64,000 nt of DNA from Bacteroidales bacterium UBA4293 (GCA_002395835.1 DGVD01000018.1:62001-126000); one strand, 5' to 3'; shown: positions 16,354 through 25,112, counted from the stretch's first letter. Program-made: numbers and translations. The notes: generated by a model not told the origin, from the sequence alone.

Positions 16354-17040
16354 TTATAAGTTGTGTATTAATTTATACTTCATTTCAGCCAACTCCCAAT
16401 CGGTCTGATTGTCCAAATCTTGGACCTCAAGTTCAGACAAGACTAATGGAGCGGAGTTTTTACCCCAAATAAACTTGTTTTTCCTTAAACTCTCAACTGT
16501 CATAAAATAGAACTGCCCTGCATCATGGTAGTAAGTTTCCAAATCTTGAGATCTAGCATCCTGATACTCAGGATAAGCCAATCTAGCGAAACCGTCTATA
16601 ACCCTCACGCTACGCTGAATAGGATATGAAAATGGGACCATAGGAAATATGGAATCAATACCTTCCACCATCTTGGAATCTGCCTCTCTCAATCTATCTA
16701 TGGTAATGAAAGGAGCAGTTGCATATATGCAGCAAACTATATCAAATGATTCACCCATCTCTTGATAACAATCAAGAACCTCAAGTAAAACATCTGCAGT
16801 TACAGCATAATCATTTGCTGTCTTCTCACTACGTAAAAAGGGGACTTTTGCTCCATATTTTCTTGAAATGGAAGCAATTTCTTCATCATCGGTAGAAACC
16901 ATGACTTCATCAAAAAGTCCTGATTGTAAGGCTGCTTCAATAGAATAAGCAATAATAGGCTTACCTAAAAAATCCTTCACATTTTTCCGTGGAATTCTCT
17001 TGCTTCCACCACGGGCTGGAATAATTGCAATTTTTTTCAT
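16354..17040 (-). CDS. pseF: CMP-nonulosonate cytidylyltransferase, PseF-like
   Basis: A 228-residue enzyme with the CMP-sugar synthetase start IIPARGGSKRIPRKNVK. It has STDDEEIA, a YATAPFI loop, and near the C-terminal third YPIQRS and YYHDAGQFYF. The HDAGQFY pattern is typical of the PseF (pseudaminate) branch rather than NeuA. It would activate the 9-carbon acid with CTP. The start is 3 bases after the aldo/keto reductase stop, and the gene lies 1 base before neuB. PseF identity rests on remembered family patterns; NeuA or LegF activity is possible. Confidence 0.85.
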   Translation of the reverse strand: MKKIAIIPARGGSKRIPRKNVKDFLGKPIIAYSIEAALQSGLFDEVMVSTDDEEIASISRKYGAKVPFLRSEKTANDYAVTADVLLEVLDCYQEMGESFDIVCCIYATAPFITIDRLREADSKMVEGIDSIFPMVPFSYPIQRSVRVIDGFARLAYPEYQDARSQDLETYYHDAGQFYFMTVESLRKNKFIWGKNSAPLVLSELEVQDLDNQTDWELAEMKYKLIHNL

Positions 17041-17043
17041 AGT

Positions 17044-17886
17044 CTAATTCCAATTCTTTGGTTTCAAAAGATGCACATCCTCTTCTGACACATTAATGCT
17101 AAAACCTATTGGCTCAGGATTAATACAGTCAATATTTCTGATCAGTTGTTCTTTTGTATGAACACCTATAATGACATTGTCCACATAGGGATTCTGAAAA
17201 ATATAATTAAGGGCAACTTCACCTACAGATAAATGATTTGCATTAGCATAATCATCCAGGCAATAAAGGTATTTTCTAAGAGGAACAAGTTTCTCGGGCA
17301 ATTCGGCCCTATTTTTAAAGAATAGACCCTGAAGAAACACACTCCGGACATGTATAATCACCCCTCTGTTATGTAGTTCCTCCAAATAAGGTTCAAATTG
17401 CCTATCAAATACATTCATTGGTATTTGCAAGATGTCAAAATCCACATTCTGTTTTATTAAGAGTTCCAGTTCCGATGGCTCATATAAAGAAAAACCGATA
17501 TGAGAAACTCTGCCATCTGATTTCAATCTTTGAAATTCAGTCCAAATACTTGGACATTTTTGATACATATCAAAATAATGGACTAAATAACCGAATAACT
17601 TATTTACTCTTAATTGTGATAGCGTCTTATTAAAGCTATCTTTTACAGAAATACCTAAATCTGAATATTTGGAAACAAATTGAAAATTATCATTAGCTGA
17701 AACTTGTCCTAATACTTCCTCTGCATTTCCATAGGCTGGTGAGGTATCGAGCAAATGAATACCAGACTTACTGGCAAATTTCAACAAAGAATCTACCTCT
17801 TCCAATTTAGTTGGTAGAACTGAATTCAGTCCATATTGGCAACCAAATTGAACTGTTCCTAATGCCAGTTTATCCAAATGCATCAT
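17044..17886 (-). CDS. aldo/keto reductase family protein
   Basis: A 280-residue TIM-barrel oxidoreductase. LALGTVQFGCQYG at the start and LLDTSPAYGNAEEVLGQ (catalytic Asp and Tyr) are standard. A KYSD segment takes the usual Lys region and LVHYFDMY the usual His region. Near the C-terminus is VIIGVHTKEQL. Two or more start codons are adjacent (MM). Such AKRs occur in nonulosonic-acid loci but their role is not established. Between pseB-like and pseF-like genes, it may reduce a keto-sugar intermediate. Confidence 0.82.
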   Translation of the reverse strand: MMHLDKLALGTVQFGCQYGLNSVLPTKLEEVDSLLKFASKSGIHLLDTSPAYGNAEEVLGQVSANDNFQFVSKYSDLGISVKDSFNKTLSQLRVNKLFGYLVHYFDMYQKCPSIWTEFQRLKSDGRVSHIGFSLYEPSELELLIKQNVDFDILQIPMNVFDRQFEPYLEELHNRGVIIHVRSVFLQGLFFKNRAELPEKLVPLRKYLYCLDDYANANHLSVGEVALNYIFQNPYVDNVIIGVHTKEQLIRNIDCINPEPIGFSINVSEEDVHLLKPKNWN

Positions 17887-17896
17887 CAGCTATAGA

Positions 17897-18919
17897 TTAT
17901 TTTACCTCAAAATTAGGGTCTACATATTTTTTGATGTTCTCCCTCATTGACTCAACTGTTTCCCATTGATCATTTATGTCTGAACTATAATGGAATCCAA
18001 ATGGAACCGGTTTTGCATTATGGTGCTTTATGTAGTCCTCTTTTTTCCAACAGAATGACACTGAAGGAAGTATCGCATAATACTTACCTAAATCAATAGT
18101 ATCAAGTGCATCGGTAACAGTTATCATTTCCTCATGTAGCTTTTCACCAGGACGAATACCAACCTCTACCTGAGGTAAATGAGGTGCAATAGCAGTAGCT
18201 ACATCTTTAATATGATACGATGGTATCTTAGGAATAAAAATCTCTCCACCCAAATGATGTCCTAATGCAAACATGACAAGGGCAACACCATCCTCTAGAG
18301 AGATATTAAAACGTGTCATACGCATATCTGTAATAGGCAGTTCCTTTGCTCCACTATCACGCTTGTCAATAAAGAAAGGGATAACAGACCCCCTTGAACC
18401 CATTACATTTCCATAGCGTACAACAGAAAAACGCAAGTCTTTAGACCCTTTTATATTATTTGCAGCAGTAAACAATTTATCTGAAACCAATTTTGTAGCA
18501 CCATATAGGTTTATAGGAGCGCAAGCCTTGTCCGTAGAAAGAGCTACTACATCCTTCACACCTGTAATCATGGCTGCATCTATGACATTCATCGCTCCAT
18601 GTACATTGGTTTTGATACATTCTTCTGGATTATATTCAGCTGTATCAACCTGCTTAATAGCTGCTGCATGAATAATAACATCAACACCCTCGCAAGCCCG
18701 TATCAATCTGTTACGATCACGTACATCTCCAATAAAATATCGAATTTGTGGATACTTCTCAGTAGGCCAAATCTGTTTCATATTAAACTGTTTCAACTCA
18801 CCACGAGAATAAATGATGATTTTCTTTACTTTAGGATAATCACGAAGAATTACCTCCACAAATTTTTTTCCGAAAGATCCTGAGCCTCCGGTAATTAGTA
18901 CCACTTTGCCATTTAACAT
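17897..18919 (-). CDS. pseB: UDP-GlcNAc 4,6-dehydratase (inverting), PseB/FlaA1-like
   Basis: A 340-residue extended SDR. The cofactor loop TGGSGSFG is at residues 10-17. The STDKA motif (Asp130, Lys131) and YGATK (Tyr139, Lys143) carry the catalytic residues of the inverting dehydratases; PINLYGATKLVSDKLF is very PseB-like. It would convert UDP-GlcNAc to the 4-keto-6-deoxy-L-arabino sugar, the first step toward pseudaminic acid or L-sugar derivatives such as L-FucNAc. It is the first gene of the second minus-strand unit, 172 bases from a strong promoter. Confidence 0.9.
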   Translation of the reverse strand: MLNGKVVLITGGSGSFGKKFVEVILRDYPKVKKIIIYSRGELKQFNMKQIWPTEKYPQIRYFIGDVRDRNRLIRACEGVDVIIHAAAIKQVDTAEYNPEECIKTNVHGAMNVIDAAMITGVKDVVALSTDKACAPINLYGATKLVSDKLFTAANNIKGSKDLRFSVVRYGNVMGSRGSVIPFFIDKRDSGAKELPITDMRMTRFNISLEDGVALVMFALGHHLGGEIFIPKIPSYHIKDVATAIAPHLPQVEVGIRPGEKLHEEMITVTDALDTIDLGKYYAILPSVSFCWKKEDYIKHHNAKPVPFGFHYSSDINDQWETVESMRENIKKYVDPNFEVK

Positions 18920-19090
18920 GATTATATTATTTTATTGATTAATCTTAAAGCTATAAAAACGAATTACATGCTAAGTCCTTATAAGTATTAAATAATTATA
19001 TTAAATTGAAATTGAATAGATTTATGTATTAGCATTGAAATTATAACACATAAATAAAAAATATAAGAACTATGCTTTTTTTAGACTATG

Positions 19091-19121
19091 CAAAGATAAA
19101 CCTTTTCATAGACTTTTCAAA
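19091..19121 (-). promoter_or_regulatory. Bacteroidetes sigma-ABfr promoter for the pseB operon
   Basis: On the minus strand, TTTG (19118-19121) and TATCTTTG (19091-19098) are separated by exactly 19 bases, matching TTTG-N19-TAnnTTTG. Transcription would start near 19083, leaving a leader of about 160 bases before pseB. Confidence 0.8.
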
Positions 19122-19167
19122 GAAAAGAAAAACTTTTCCAATGTGTTTTTTTAAGATTATTTATTAG

Positions 19168-19198
19168 TTTGCCATATAAAAAATTGTTATTACTTTTG
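19168..19198 (+). promoter_or_regulatory. Bacteroidetes sigma-ABfr promoter for the AAC(3)-family gene
   Basis: TTTG at 19168-19171 and TACTTTTG at 19191-19198 are separated by 19 bases, a full match to TTTG-N19-TAnnTTTG. Transcription would start near 19206, about 34 bases before the ATG. It is divergent from the pseB promoter, with 46 bases between the two -33 boxes. The rest of the 18920-19239 gap is very A+T-rich and I see no gene in it. Confidence 0.82.
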
Positions 19199-19239
19199 CA
19201 CGAGATTTAAAAGATGCATAAAATTACAAAATATAATTT

Positions 19240-20043
19240 ATGGAAAAAGTATATAACAATCCAGAAATCAACTACTTGAAGGTGGTAGATTATCTAGGAA
19301 TAGAAAAAGGAGATACAATTCTGATTTCATCAGACCTTCTTAATCTCTTTTCCAAGGAATTTGAAATGACTGGGAATCTTCCTGATGTAAATAAATTCAT
19401 CGATTCATTCATTGAGAAAGTCGGTCCAGAAGGAACATTATTATTCCCTACATATAATTGGGATTTTTGTAAGGGTGTTCCTTTTAATTGGAAAAAGACC
19501 AAAGGGAAAACTGGCTCATTAGGCAATGCTTGTTTAAAAAGAAAAGATTTTAAAAGAACTAAACATGCATTATATTCATTTGCTGTAGTAGGAAAAGATA
19601 AAGATCTGCTTTGCGACATGGATTTTTCAGATTCATTTGGACCTGACTCAATTTTTGCCTATCTTGACCACAAGCATGCTAAACAAGTGATTATAGATGT
19701 GCATTTAACTCATTGCTTTACATTCGTACACTATGTGGAAGAGATGATACTTCCTGAAATAGAATACCGTTATATCAAGAACTTTACTGGAGAATATATA
19801 GATGAGAATCTTGAATCAAGTACAAAAACATTTTCAATGTTTGTAAGGGACTTAGATAAGGATGTAGAAAAATGCTATGACCCCATAGAAAAAGAGTTCA
19901 TAGAGACAGGCGTTGCCAATCATTTTACTATTAATGGAGTCCCATATATTGTCTTTCCTGACTTACACAATACTATTGAACCTATATTGAATGACATTCG
20001 ATATAATAGAAGCCGTAAGATTGGAACATTTAAAGGGCAATAA
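19240..20043 (+). CDS. AAC(3)-family N-acyltransferase
   Basis: A 267-residue protein of the aminoglycoside 3-N-acetyltransferase family. Family marks are GDTILISSDLL, the LLFPTYNWDF segment, a GSLGNACLKR loop, and CFTFVHYVEEM with the conserved His and Glu. Members found inside polysaccharide loci acylate amino sugars; antibiotic resistance is unlikely here. It is the only plus-strand gene in the locus, with its own promoter and terminator, and faces an ACP gene across that terminator. A role in transferring the cassette acyl group from ACP to the amino sugar is attractive but is inference. Confidence 0.82.
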   Translation: MEKVYNNPEINYLKVVDYLGIEKGDTILISSDLLNLFSKEFEMTGNLPDVNKFIDSFIEKVGPEGTLLFPTYNWDFCKGVPFNWKKTKGKTGSLGNACLKRKDFKRTKHALYSFAVVGKDKDLLCDMDFSDSFGPDSIFAYLDHKHAKQVIIDVHLTHCFTFVHYVEEMILPEIEYRYIKNFTGEYIDENLESSTKTFSMFVRDLDKDVEKCYDPIEKEFIETGVANHFTINGVPYIVFPDLHNTIEPILNDIRYNRSRKIGTFKGQ

Positions 20044-20064
20044 ACCGAACTATCTCATAGAAAT

Positions 20065-20104
20065 AGAAGAAGGTGCAAATATACGTATATTCGCACCTTC
20101 TTCT
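20065..20104. terminator. bidirectional rho-independent terminator
   Basis: A near-perfect inverted repeat, AGAAGAAGGTGC on the left and its complement on the right, encloses an A+T palindrome. It separates the plus-strand AAC(3)-family gene (stop at 20043) from the minus-strand ACP (stop at 20123) and can end both transcripts. Confidence 0.8.
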
Positions 20105-20122
20105 ATAATTTATCCTATTTTA

Positions 20123-20356
20123 TTAATTGCTTCTAGAGGATACAATCTTGAATAAATCCTCTATTGTCTTTGCATTCTTAATATCATCTCCTTTGAGAGT
20201 TATTCCGTATTCATTTTTTATCATTACTATTTCAGAAAAAGCAATTAATGAGGTCCATTCCTCTAATTCCTTAAACTCTGTTTCGGGTTTAAATTCTTCT
20301 TGATCAGTATCATCAAACTGATTTGCGAAATTCACAATAAAATCTTCTAATTCCAT
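20123..20356 (-). CDS. acyl carrier protein (third of three)
   Basis: A 77-residue ACP with the prosthetic serine at Ser36 in EEWTSLIAF, again with Thr in place of Asp before it. It is a close paralogue of the ACP at 11185-11421 (shared FKELEEWTSLIA core and TIEDLFK end). It is the last gene of the upstream transcription unit, 23 bases after a GT8-like gene and just before a terminator. Having the same type of ACP in both units suggests that both need the same acyl thioester. Confidence 0.88.
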   Translation of the reverse strand: MELEDFIVNFANQFDDTDQEEFKPETEFKELEEWTSLIAFSEIVMIKNEYGITLKGDDIKNAKTIEDLFKIVSSRSN

Positions 20357-20379
20357 AATTTTATATAATTGATTTATAA

Positions 20380-21306
20380 CTATTTTCTAAATAAATTCAA
20401 AAAGGAATTGATGGATCTAAAAAGTCTTATATTTTTTTTCCTTACAGACTTAATAGCATAATAAATAGCAGTATGGCCAATCCTGTATAATTCATTTTGG
20501 AGAAGATAACTGTCCAAATTTTGAACAAAGTCTACATCTGTTTTCACGATTTTGCCACTATCTTTCACTCTCTTGAGTAATAAGGTGTACCATTCATCCA
20601 CATTATTTTCTCCAGTTCCTCCATAAAAATGACAGATTTTTGCATTTGAGAAGTAAGGCAAGCTCTCAGGTACAAAAGTCTGACAATTCCATTCTCCAGG
20701 CAATGTCTTTATCAGACCTAATTTCTTTCCCGTATCAGCTAAAGATGGCTGATCGACGAAATATCCCTTCTCGAAACATCTTTCCCATGTAAGAAACCAT
20801 TGTTCATAGAATTCATGAGTCTGAGGTGTATCTTTCATATAGATTACACCGCTATTGTGATAATCTGTCCATGAGGGAGATGAATAACCCAGAAGCTTAA
20901 AGACCGTAAAAGTTTTATCTGCCAATTTTCTCTTTTTCTGATGCCTATCTAATACCATACCCATCTCACTTTCAAAATCTACAGGTTCATTTATCGGTGA
21001 AACGATAATCGTATCAGTATCAACAAAGAGCAAAGTGCCACTTACAAAAGACCTTACATGTAGTTTAAGGTATCTAGATTTTGCCACATTTGAAGCATAT
21101 TTCTCAGGAACAGCTATAACAATTTTCTCGCTGATATAGGAGTCCAAGCCACTTCTGTTTCCGATTAAAGAAGCATTCGTATCACTATCCACTATCAAAA
21201 TAATTTCTGATTCAGGATTGTGAAAACGAGCTGTATGAATAGAAACTAAAGCCTGCTCATAATAAAGATCTTCAGGTGTAGAGGTAAGACAATAAACTAA
21301 TTTCAT
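20380..21306 (-). CDS. GT-A glycosyltransferase, GT8-like
   Basis: A 308-residue protein. The start KLVYCLTSTPEDLYYEQALVS, the LFVDTDTIIV motif (DTD metal site near 95-97), YHNSGVIYM near 148 and DQPSLAD near 184 fit a GT-A enzyme related to GT8 or to nucleotide-diphospho-sugar transferases. Near 226, KICHFYGG supplies the late His usual for GT8. There are no clear membrane helices; the C-terminus is basic (SVRKKNIR) and may touch the membrane. Sugar specificity is unknown. Confidence 0.72.
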   Translation of the reverse strand: MKLVYCLTSTPEDLYYEQALVSIHTARFHNPESEIILIVDSDTNASLIGNRSGLDSYISEKIVIAVPEKYASNVAKSRYLKLHVRSFVSGTLLFVDTDTIIVSPINEPVDFESEMGMVLDRHQKKRKLADKTFTVFKLLGYSSPSWTDYHNSGVIYMKDTPQTHEFYEQWFLTWERCFEKGYFVDQPSLADTGKKLGLIKTLPGEWNCQTFVPESLPYFSNAKICHFYGGTGENNVDEWYTLLLKRVKDSGKIVKTDVDFVQNLDSYLLQNELYRIGHTAIYYAIKSVRKKNIRLFRSINSFLNLFRK

Positions 21307-21319
21307 TTTAAAATCCCTA

Positions 21320-22351
21320 TTAATGCAATTTCACACCTTTATGCTCATCAATTGTAGCTCTCATCTTTTGACTCATATCACCCTCTAAAAGAGTCCATCC
21401 CAAAGATTCAAGTTTCAATGTAGAAAAAACAGATTTCTTTACCACATTATATCCTGCTTTCTCCGCACTATCAGGCATTTGGATAACCACTTCCTTATTG
21501 CCTATATGCGCAATCATTTCTGCTAGTTCTTTAATTGAGATGTTTGATGACCTGTCCGCTATATTATATGCTTCACCATTCTTGCCATTTAACAATATAT
21601 AAAGTAAAGCTGAGACACAATCAACTACATAACACCAAGAACGGAACTGAGAGCCTGTACTTTTCATGATAATATTATCACCACTCAACACATTTCTAAT
21701 GAACTGAGCATATACCCGATTGTCACTTTCAGTAAAATAAGGCCCATATGTATGAGAGGGACGAGCGATTACCACATCTACTCCATATTCCATAGAATAG
21801 GAAGCGCACAACGTTTCTGATGCTCTTTTGGAAGAGGGATAACATGAACGTGGTTTTGTACAATCTACATATCCACTATAATCTTCGGTAAACTCTCTCC
21901 CATCTCCTTCACCATAGACTTCACCAGTAGAAATATATAGAAAACGCCTTAGATTGTGTTCCATTCCATAATCCAGCAAATGACTGACTCCTTCAATATT
22001 GGATTTTATCACCTCTACAGGTTTAGTTGCAAAAAAATTAGGAGAGGCATTACTTGCTGCATCAATAATATAATGGAACTCTATATCACTTTGTAAAGGT
22101 TCTGTAACATCGTATCTAAAAAAATGGAAATTTGAGCAATCCTTAAAATCTAAGAACCGACGAAATGCCCTTTCCTCATTTCTTCCAGATGCATATACCT
22201 GATAACTTCCTCCTTTATGGGACAATAAAGCTTCAACTAAACAAGAGCCAATCAGACCAGTAGCTCCTGTAACTAATATATTGCACCCATCTAGTTTTTC
22301 CCAAGGTAAATCTAGGGATGCAATCTTTTTTAAATCATCTTTATATGCCAT
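21320..22351 (-). CDS. NAD-dependent sugar epimerase/dehydratase (extended SDR)
   Basis: A 343-residue extended SDR. The cofactor loop TGATGLIG is at residues 28-35; the catalytic region is STGEVYG (141-147) and YPSSK (Tyr171, Lys175). An ARPSHTYGPY motif and an RSWCYVVDC segment fit the UDP-sugar epimerase/decarboxylase class. The start overlaps the stop of the IspD-like gene by one base, so the two are coupled. IspD-like plus SDR is the arrangement of CDP-polyol enzymes such as Bcs1, but there the SDR is of another type. The CDP-linked substrate suggested here is inference. Confidence 0.82.
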   Translation of the reverse strand: MAYKDDLKKIASLDLPWEKLDGCNILVTGATGLIGSCLVEALLSHKGGSYQVYASGRNEERAFRRFLDFKDCSNFHFFRYDVTEPLQSDIEFHYIIDAASNASPNFFATKPVEVIKSNIEGVSHLLDYGMEHNLRRFLYISTGEVYGEGDGREFTEDYSGYVDCTKPRSCYPSSKRASETLCASYSMEYGVDVVIARPSHTYGPYFTESDNRVYAQFIRNVLSGDNIIMKSTGSQFRSWCYVVDCVSALLYILLNGKNGEAYNIADRSSNISIKELAEMIAHIGNKEVVIQMPDSAEKAGYNVVKKSVFSTLKLESLGWTLLEGDMSQKMRATIDEHKGVKLH

Positions 22352-23070
22352 TATTTAAGCCATTCGTCTTTGTTTGTATGCATCAGTGCTTTCAAGATCT
22401 CAAGATCCTCAACGGTTGTTATCTTAATGTTTTTTTCTGAGCCAGGAACTATATGCATTTCACGTCCACCCACCTCTGCTATCAAAGTACAAGATGCAAC
22501 ACTGTTTACAATCCCTTTCAGTTTAGCTTCTTCATGAACATCTATGATGTTTTTTAATCTAAAAGTCTGAGGAGTCTGGGTTCTAATCAGCCTATCTCTA
22601 GGGATACTAGTACTTGATACAAATCCATCTTCACTTTCAAGAATTGCTTCACGGCACTGTATTCCAGTAATAGCATAACCATATGCTTTGCAAATAGCAA
22701 TATTACTGCTGATTATATCTTGACTTAAAAGAGGACGAACAGAATCGTGAATCAAAACTAAATCTTCATCTTCACAACCTTCATTCTTCAATCCATATAT
22801 ACCATTGTGGATAGATTCCATACCTGTAGAGCCACCAGGAAAAATCCATTTCAATTTCGTAATTGAGAACTGATTTGCATATGCTTGAAGAACCGTTTCC
22901 CACCCTTTCAAGCAAACAACAGCTATTGCATCAATATCAGGATGCAACTGAAAACATTTCATTGTATGAATGATAATAGGACATCCATCAACATGCATAA
23001 ATTGCTTAGGAATGTCCTGCCCCATTCGATTACCTGAACCACCGGCAATAAGTAATGCTACGTTTTTCAT
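22351..23070 (-). CDS. IspD/TarI-like cytidylyltransferase
   Basis: A 239-residue enzyme of the IspD family. Key motifs are LLIAGGSGNRMG with PKQF, PGGSTGMESI, IHDSVRPLLS and TPQTF near 171. IspD itself makes CDP-methylerythritol. In polysaccharide loci the same fold (TarI, Bcs1) makes CDP-ribitol or related CDP-polyols. Coupling to an SDR and the presence of LicD and a TagF-like transferase in the same operon favour a CDP-polyol role. A second, truncated relative lies at 1-365. A general housekeeping ispD would not be expected inside this operon. Confidence 0.85.
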   Translation of the reverse strand: MKNVALLIAGGSGNRMGQDIPKQFMHVDGCPIIIHTMKCFQLHPDIDAIAVVCLKGWETVLQAYANQFSITKLKWIFPGGSTGMESIHNGIYGLKNEGCEDEDLVLIHDSVRPLLSQDIISSNIAICKAYGYAITGIQCREAILESEDGFVSSTSIPRDRLIRTQTPQTFRLKNIIDVHEEAKLKGIVNSVASCTLIAEVGGREMHIVPGSEKNIKITTVEDLEILKALMHTNKDEWLK

Positions 23071-23096
23071 ATATCATAATAATTTGTAATTCATTT

Positions 23097-24167
23097 TCAA
23101 TAACTATACTTGTCAGACTTAACACCGAACAAATAATGTCCTAAAAATTCGCTATTTCTAATAATTGCACTACACAAAAGACTCACTGCAATTATTATAG
23201 CTGCCATGCCGAAACCAAACACCAATTCCAATACTGCACGTGTATCAGTAGACAAAAATTCATTGCAACAAGACAGATCTGGAATAAAAAAATAGTGCAA
23301 TAAATAAATGTCCAAGGTCCTTCTACCTACAAATTGCATCAACTGGCTTAGTTTTCCATTCCTTGCAAAGAAATCAGAGTTGCACAAAAAGAAACTGAAA
23401 ACGCAAAACAAGCCTGCTAGTCGAATGATTAAATGATCACTCAAATAAAGTATATATTTTGCATATGGAATAGCATGATGGTATTTAAAGACAAAAAGAA
23501 ATAGGAATAACAATAACAAAAATGTTTTAAATCCATCATTCCTCATCAATCGCAAAAAAGAATCATTATATTTTCTACATAAAAGCCCTAATGCAAAATA
23601 CATAAAATATGGTAATAAGCGATACAATAATAATGTATCATAGATAATACCATGCTCTCTATATAATAATCCTACAATCTTAGTGCCTATCATAGCTAAC
23701 AGAATCAGCCATGTAAATAATTTTTCAGAAGTGTATTTACAGAACAATTGGATTGTATAGTAAATCAGAAACATCTCAAATAGTGTCTGGCAAAACCAAT
23801 AAATACCTACACCCTCTCTCAAAAAAGCTGACACAAAATTGATTCTAAATACAATTCCATATAGAATAAAGAAGAAAGCAGTAGGCACAAGTTGTATGAT
23901 TGCTTTTTTCCTTAGATTCTTTTTATAAAAATCAAAATTCCAATATTCTGTAGCTTTATAAGCAATATAACCGCTTATAAAAAAGAACATTGGCATTCTG
24001 AAGGTGTGAAAGAAACTATAAACTACTGAACCTTCACTATAATTATTCAGTCCATGGGTCAGCACATGGCCAAAAACAACAAGAAGCATTGTAAAACCTC
24101 TCATTGCATCAATATACTCTATACGTTTTTTTGATGTAGAGCCACTGCCTAACGTTTGTTCAACCAT
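23097..24167 (-). CDS. membrane acyltransferase, acyltransferase-3 family (first)
   Basis: A 356-residue polytopic protein with about 10 hydrophobic helices. The N-terminus YIDAMRGFTMLLVVFGHVLTHG contains the R-G and catalytic-type His of acyltransferase-3 proteins (OafA/NodX/WecH type). An FFFISGYIAYK segment follows. These enzymes move acetyl or other acyl groups to sugar hydroxyls at the membrane. It lies 4 bases downstream of a GT2 gene. A second member is at 31487-32476. Confidence 0.85.
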   Translation of the reverse strand: MVEQTLGSGSTSKKRIEYIDAMRGFTMLLVVFGHVLTHGLNNYSEGSVVYSFFHTFRMPMFFFISGYIAYKATEYWNFDFYKKNLRKKAIIQLVPTAFFFILYGIVFRINFVSAFLREGVGIYWFCQTLFEMFLIYYTIQLFCKYTSEKLFTWLILLAMIGTKIVGLLYREHGIIYDTLLLYRLLPYFMYFALGLLCRKYNDSFLRLMRNDGFKTFLLLLFLFLFVFKYHHAIPYAKYILYLSDHLIIRLAGLFCVFSFFLCNSDFFARNGKLSQLMQFVGRRTLDIYLLHYFFIPDLSCCNEFLSTDTRAVLELVFGFGMAAIIIAVSLLCSAIIRNSEFLGHYLFGVKSDKYSY

Positions 24168-24171
24168 AATT

Positions 24172-25101
24172 TTAATAATTCAACAATAAGCGAGCCATTC
24201 GAAACAATCCCAATTTTACGCAATAATAACCCACTTTCCAACGTAAACTTGGAGTCTTAAAAGCCTCATTTTCAATCGCCTTAAAGTACTCCTTAATTTC
24301 TCTAGATGACATCACACCTGGACTACAAAATCCTTCGTGAAAAATCATCAATTCTACACTTTTTAAACTGGAGGAATAGTTTTGATTATCAAGAACCTCA
24401 TTTAATTTAGCCTTATACTTTAATAATCCTTCAAATGATTTTCTGGAAATATGATGAGTTATAGAAGCATCATTCTGGATGTAATGGTAAAAGGCTTTGG
24501 GCAGATAAGAAACTTTCACCCAATCGTTTTTCAAAATCTGAGCACAAACTAAAACATCCTCACAATAATTTATATCTTTAAAAAAGCTCACATTGTAATC
24601 TTTATATAAACTATGCCGTACCAGCTTGTGGCACAATCCTCCAAATAAACGTCCTTGAAGAATGCCCTTTAAGATATCAGAACTTTTCAATGATTTTATA
24701 TTCTGTTTCTTGTAATAAGTTTTACCCGATTTAAAGTCATTATAATAATCTGCAATCAATATATCAGCATCTTCCTTTATAGCAAGATTGTACATTTCTT
24801 CCAACATATTATTTTCCACCCAATCATCAGCATCTGCATGGATTGAATAATCTGCTATAGCTTTGTTGACTCCAAGTTGACGAGCCATAGCTACACCTTC
24901 ATTTACCTTATGGAAAACACGAATTCTTTTATCTTTTTTAGAATAAGAATCCAAAATGTCTGGTGTTTTATCTGTGCTACCATCATCGATAATCAGTATC
25001 TCTATATCGCGCAAGGTTTGGTTCAATAAGCTATCAACCATAGTTGATATGGTATCTTCACCATTATATACTGGTACAATTACTGAAACCTTTGGATTCA
25101 T
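24172..25101 (-). CDS. glycosyltransferase family 2
   Basis: A 309-residue GT-A enzyme. The N-terminus VSVIVPVYNGEDTI and ILIIDDGSTDKT are standard GT2 strands; the metal site is in HADADDWVE near residue 92. The sequence QTLRDIEILIIDDGS supports a short sugar-transferring enzyme of the cytoplasmic face. It has no transmembrane helices, unlike the DPM-type GT2 at 11979. It is 11 bases downstream of a GT4 gene. Confidence 0.88.
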   Translation of the reverse strand: MNPKVSVIVPVYNGEDTISTMVDSLLNQTLRDIEILIIDDGSTDKTPDILDSYSKKDKRIRVFHKVNEGVAMARQLGVNKAIADYSIHADADDWVENNMLEEMYNLAIKEDADILIADYYNDFKSGKTYYKKQNIKSLKSSDILKGILQGRLFGGLCHKLVRHSLYKDYNVSFFKDINYCEDVLVCAQILKNDWVKVSYLPKAFYHYIQNDASITHHISRKSFEGLLKYKAKLNEVLDNQNYSSSLKSVELMIFHEGFCSPGVMSSREIKEYFKAIENEAFKTPSLRWKVGYYCVKLGLFRMARLLLNY

Positions 25102-25112
25102 CTATCTAAATA

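Noticed and set aside
19240..20043. Aminoglycoside resistance gene
   Set aside because: The fold is that of AAC(3), but the context is a glycan locus without mobile elements or other resistance genes; a sugar acyltransferase is more likely.
22351..23070. Housekeeping ispD
   Set aside because: The coupling to an SDR and the polysaccharide context favour a CDP-polyol enzyme; the alternative is still kept as a check in the findings.
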